From Caenimonas soli (GTDB lineage: Bacteria > Pseudomonadota > Gammaproteobacteria > Burkholderiales > Burkholderiaceae_C), in the NCBI RefSeq assembly GCF_013155545.1, contig NZ_JABJVV010000009.1:124001-188000 (forward strand): DNA of 64,000 nucleotides, read 5' to 3'. This document shows, piece by piece, positions 63,707 through 64,000 of this stretch (the stretch's first letter is position 1; every line of letters begins with the position of its first letter). Under the pieces are notes generated by a model that worked only from the letters and a program-made list of their open reading frames with translations, did not search any database and was not told the DNA's origin. The translations under genes were made by a program, and so were the position numbers.

Positions 63707-64000
63707 ATGACTGACGACCAGCTGCTGCGCTATTCGCGCCATATCCTGCTCGAGGAGATCGGCGTGGAAGGCCAGGAACGCCTCATGGCCGCTCGCGCGC
63801 TGGTGATCGGCGCCGGCGGGCTGGGTTCACCGGTGGCCTTGTACCTGGGCACGGCCGGCGTGGGGCACATCACCCTGGTCGATCACGACACGGTGGACCT
63901 CACCAACTTGCAGCGCCAGATCGCCCACAACATGGCGCGGGTCGGCGAGGCCAAGGCTCTGTCCGCCCAGCAGGCCATCGCGGCTATCAACCCGGAGCCG
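63707..64000 (+). CDS. ThiF/MoeB family adenylyltransferase, 3' end outside the window
   Basis: The first 98 codons of an E1-like adenylating enzyme. LLRYSRHILLEEIGVEGQ is the standard N-terminus and VIGAGGLGSPVALYLGTAGVG the ATP-binding Rossmann motif (each split here); DHDTVDLTNLQRQIAH follows. ThiF activates ThiS and MoeB activates MoaD, and in many Burkholderiales one enzyme serves both. The thi operon here lacks thiF, so this gene could be the ThiS activator. The C-terminus with the CxxC zinc sites is not visible. Confidence 0.93.
   Translation, partial: MTDDQLLRYSRHILLEEIGVEGQERLMAARALVIGAGGLGSPVALYLGTAGVGHITLVDHDTVDLTNLQRQIAHNMARVGEAKALSAQQAIAAINPEP

Overview
The window is high-GC, gene-dense bacterial DNA. 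Its gene content points to a betaproteobacterium of the order Burkholderiales, most likely Comamonadaceae (a Ramlibacter/Variovorax/Polaromonas-like organism). This placement is inferred from recognised protein families and gene order, not from a database comparison. There is no rRNA, no CRISPR array, no complete insertion sequence and no prophage. The only RNA gene is one tRNA-Ser.

Layout. 1-870: a decayed alkaline-phosphatase-superfamily fragment running in from the left edge, then gene-free DNA that stops at the 3' end of tRNA-Ser(CGA). 871-4751 (minus): tRNA-Ser, serS, a Ser/Thr dehydratase, ispH and an FKBP isomerase. 4805-5074: a 270-bp element of nested inverted repeats. 5079-6421: radC and an Smr-domain gene. 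6396-8596: an ECF41 sigma-factor module (sigJ, a carboxymuconolactone-decarboxylase-like gene and an SDR gene) with two recognisable ECF41-type promoters. 8603-12501: truncated haemoglobin, an orphan FtsX-type permease and a C13 caspase-like protease. 12532-28664 (minus): a large formate dehydrogenase region. It holds a Tat-exported respiratory enzyme with membrane cytochrome b, its chaperones and accessory proteins (FdhD, TorD-like, DUF3305, DUF3306, a polyferredoxin), a cytoplasmic NAD-linked enzyme with a fused E/F diaphorase subunit, and a LysR regulator. 28684-34623: apbC/mrp, metG, a small lipoprotein, a SulP transporter, a BamE-like lipoprotein and a DUF3460 gene. 34620-38070: scpA, nadB, queE and queD. 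38071-40727: a small accessory-looking insertion with a LuxR regulator and a SnoaL-like protein.

40728-54532 is a cofactor supercluster: a pabB-pabC fusion (folate), a TPP riboswitch followed by thiC-thiO-thiS-thiG-thiDE (thiamine), then panD-bioA-bioD-bioF-bioB-panB-panC (pantothenate and biotin), with many 4-nt start/stop overlaps. 54536-56184 is an ECF42 sigma-factor module with its YCII/DGPF partner and a recognisable ECF42-type promoter. 56201-58194: nadA and nadC, which with nadB make quinolinate and NaMN. 58312-64000: a thioredoxin-like gene, gpsA, secB, grxC, a rhodanese, gpmA, ctpA and the start of a ThiF/MoeB-type gene.

Main points of interest. Two different ECF sigma factors each have a matching promoter in front of their partner gene. 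A family of short palindromic repeats (TGGAT-palindrome-ATGAC) lies partly inside coding sequence, adding residues to the NAD-linked formate dehydrogenase alpha subunit and to ThiO. A nested inverted-repeat element forms the whole leader of radC. The poorly characterised DUF3305/DUF3306/polyferredoxin/TorD set lies between two formate dehydrogenases. Starts and functions come from sequence inspection only; no search was run.
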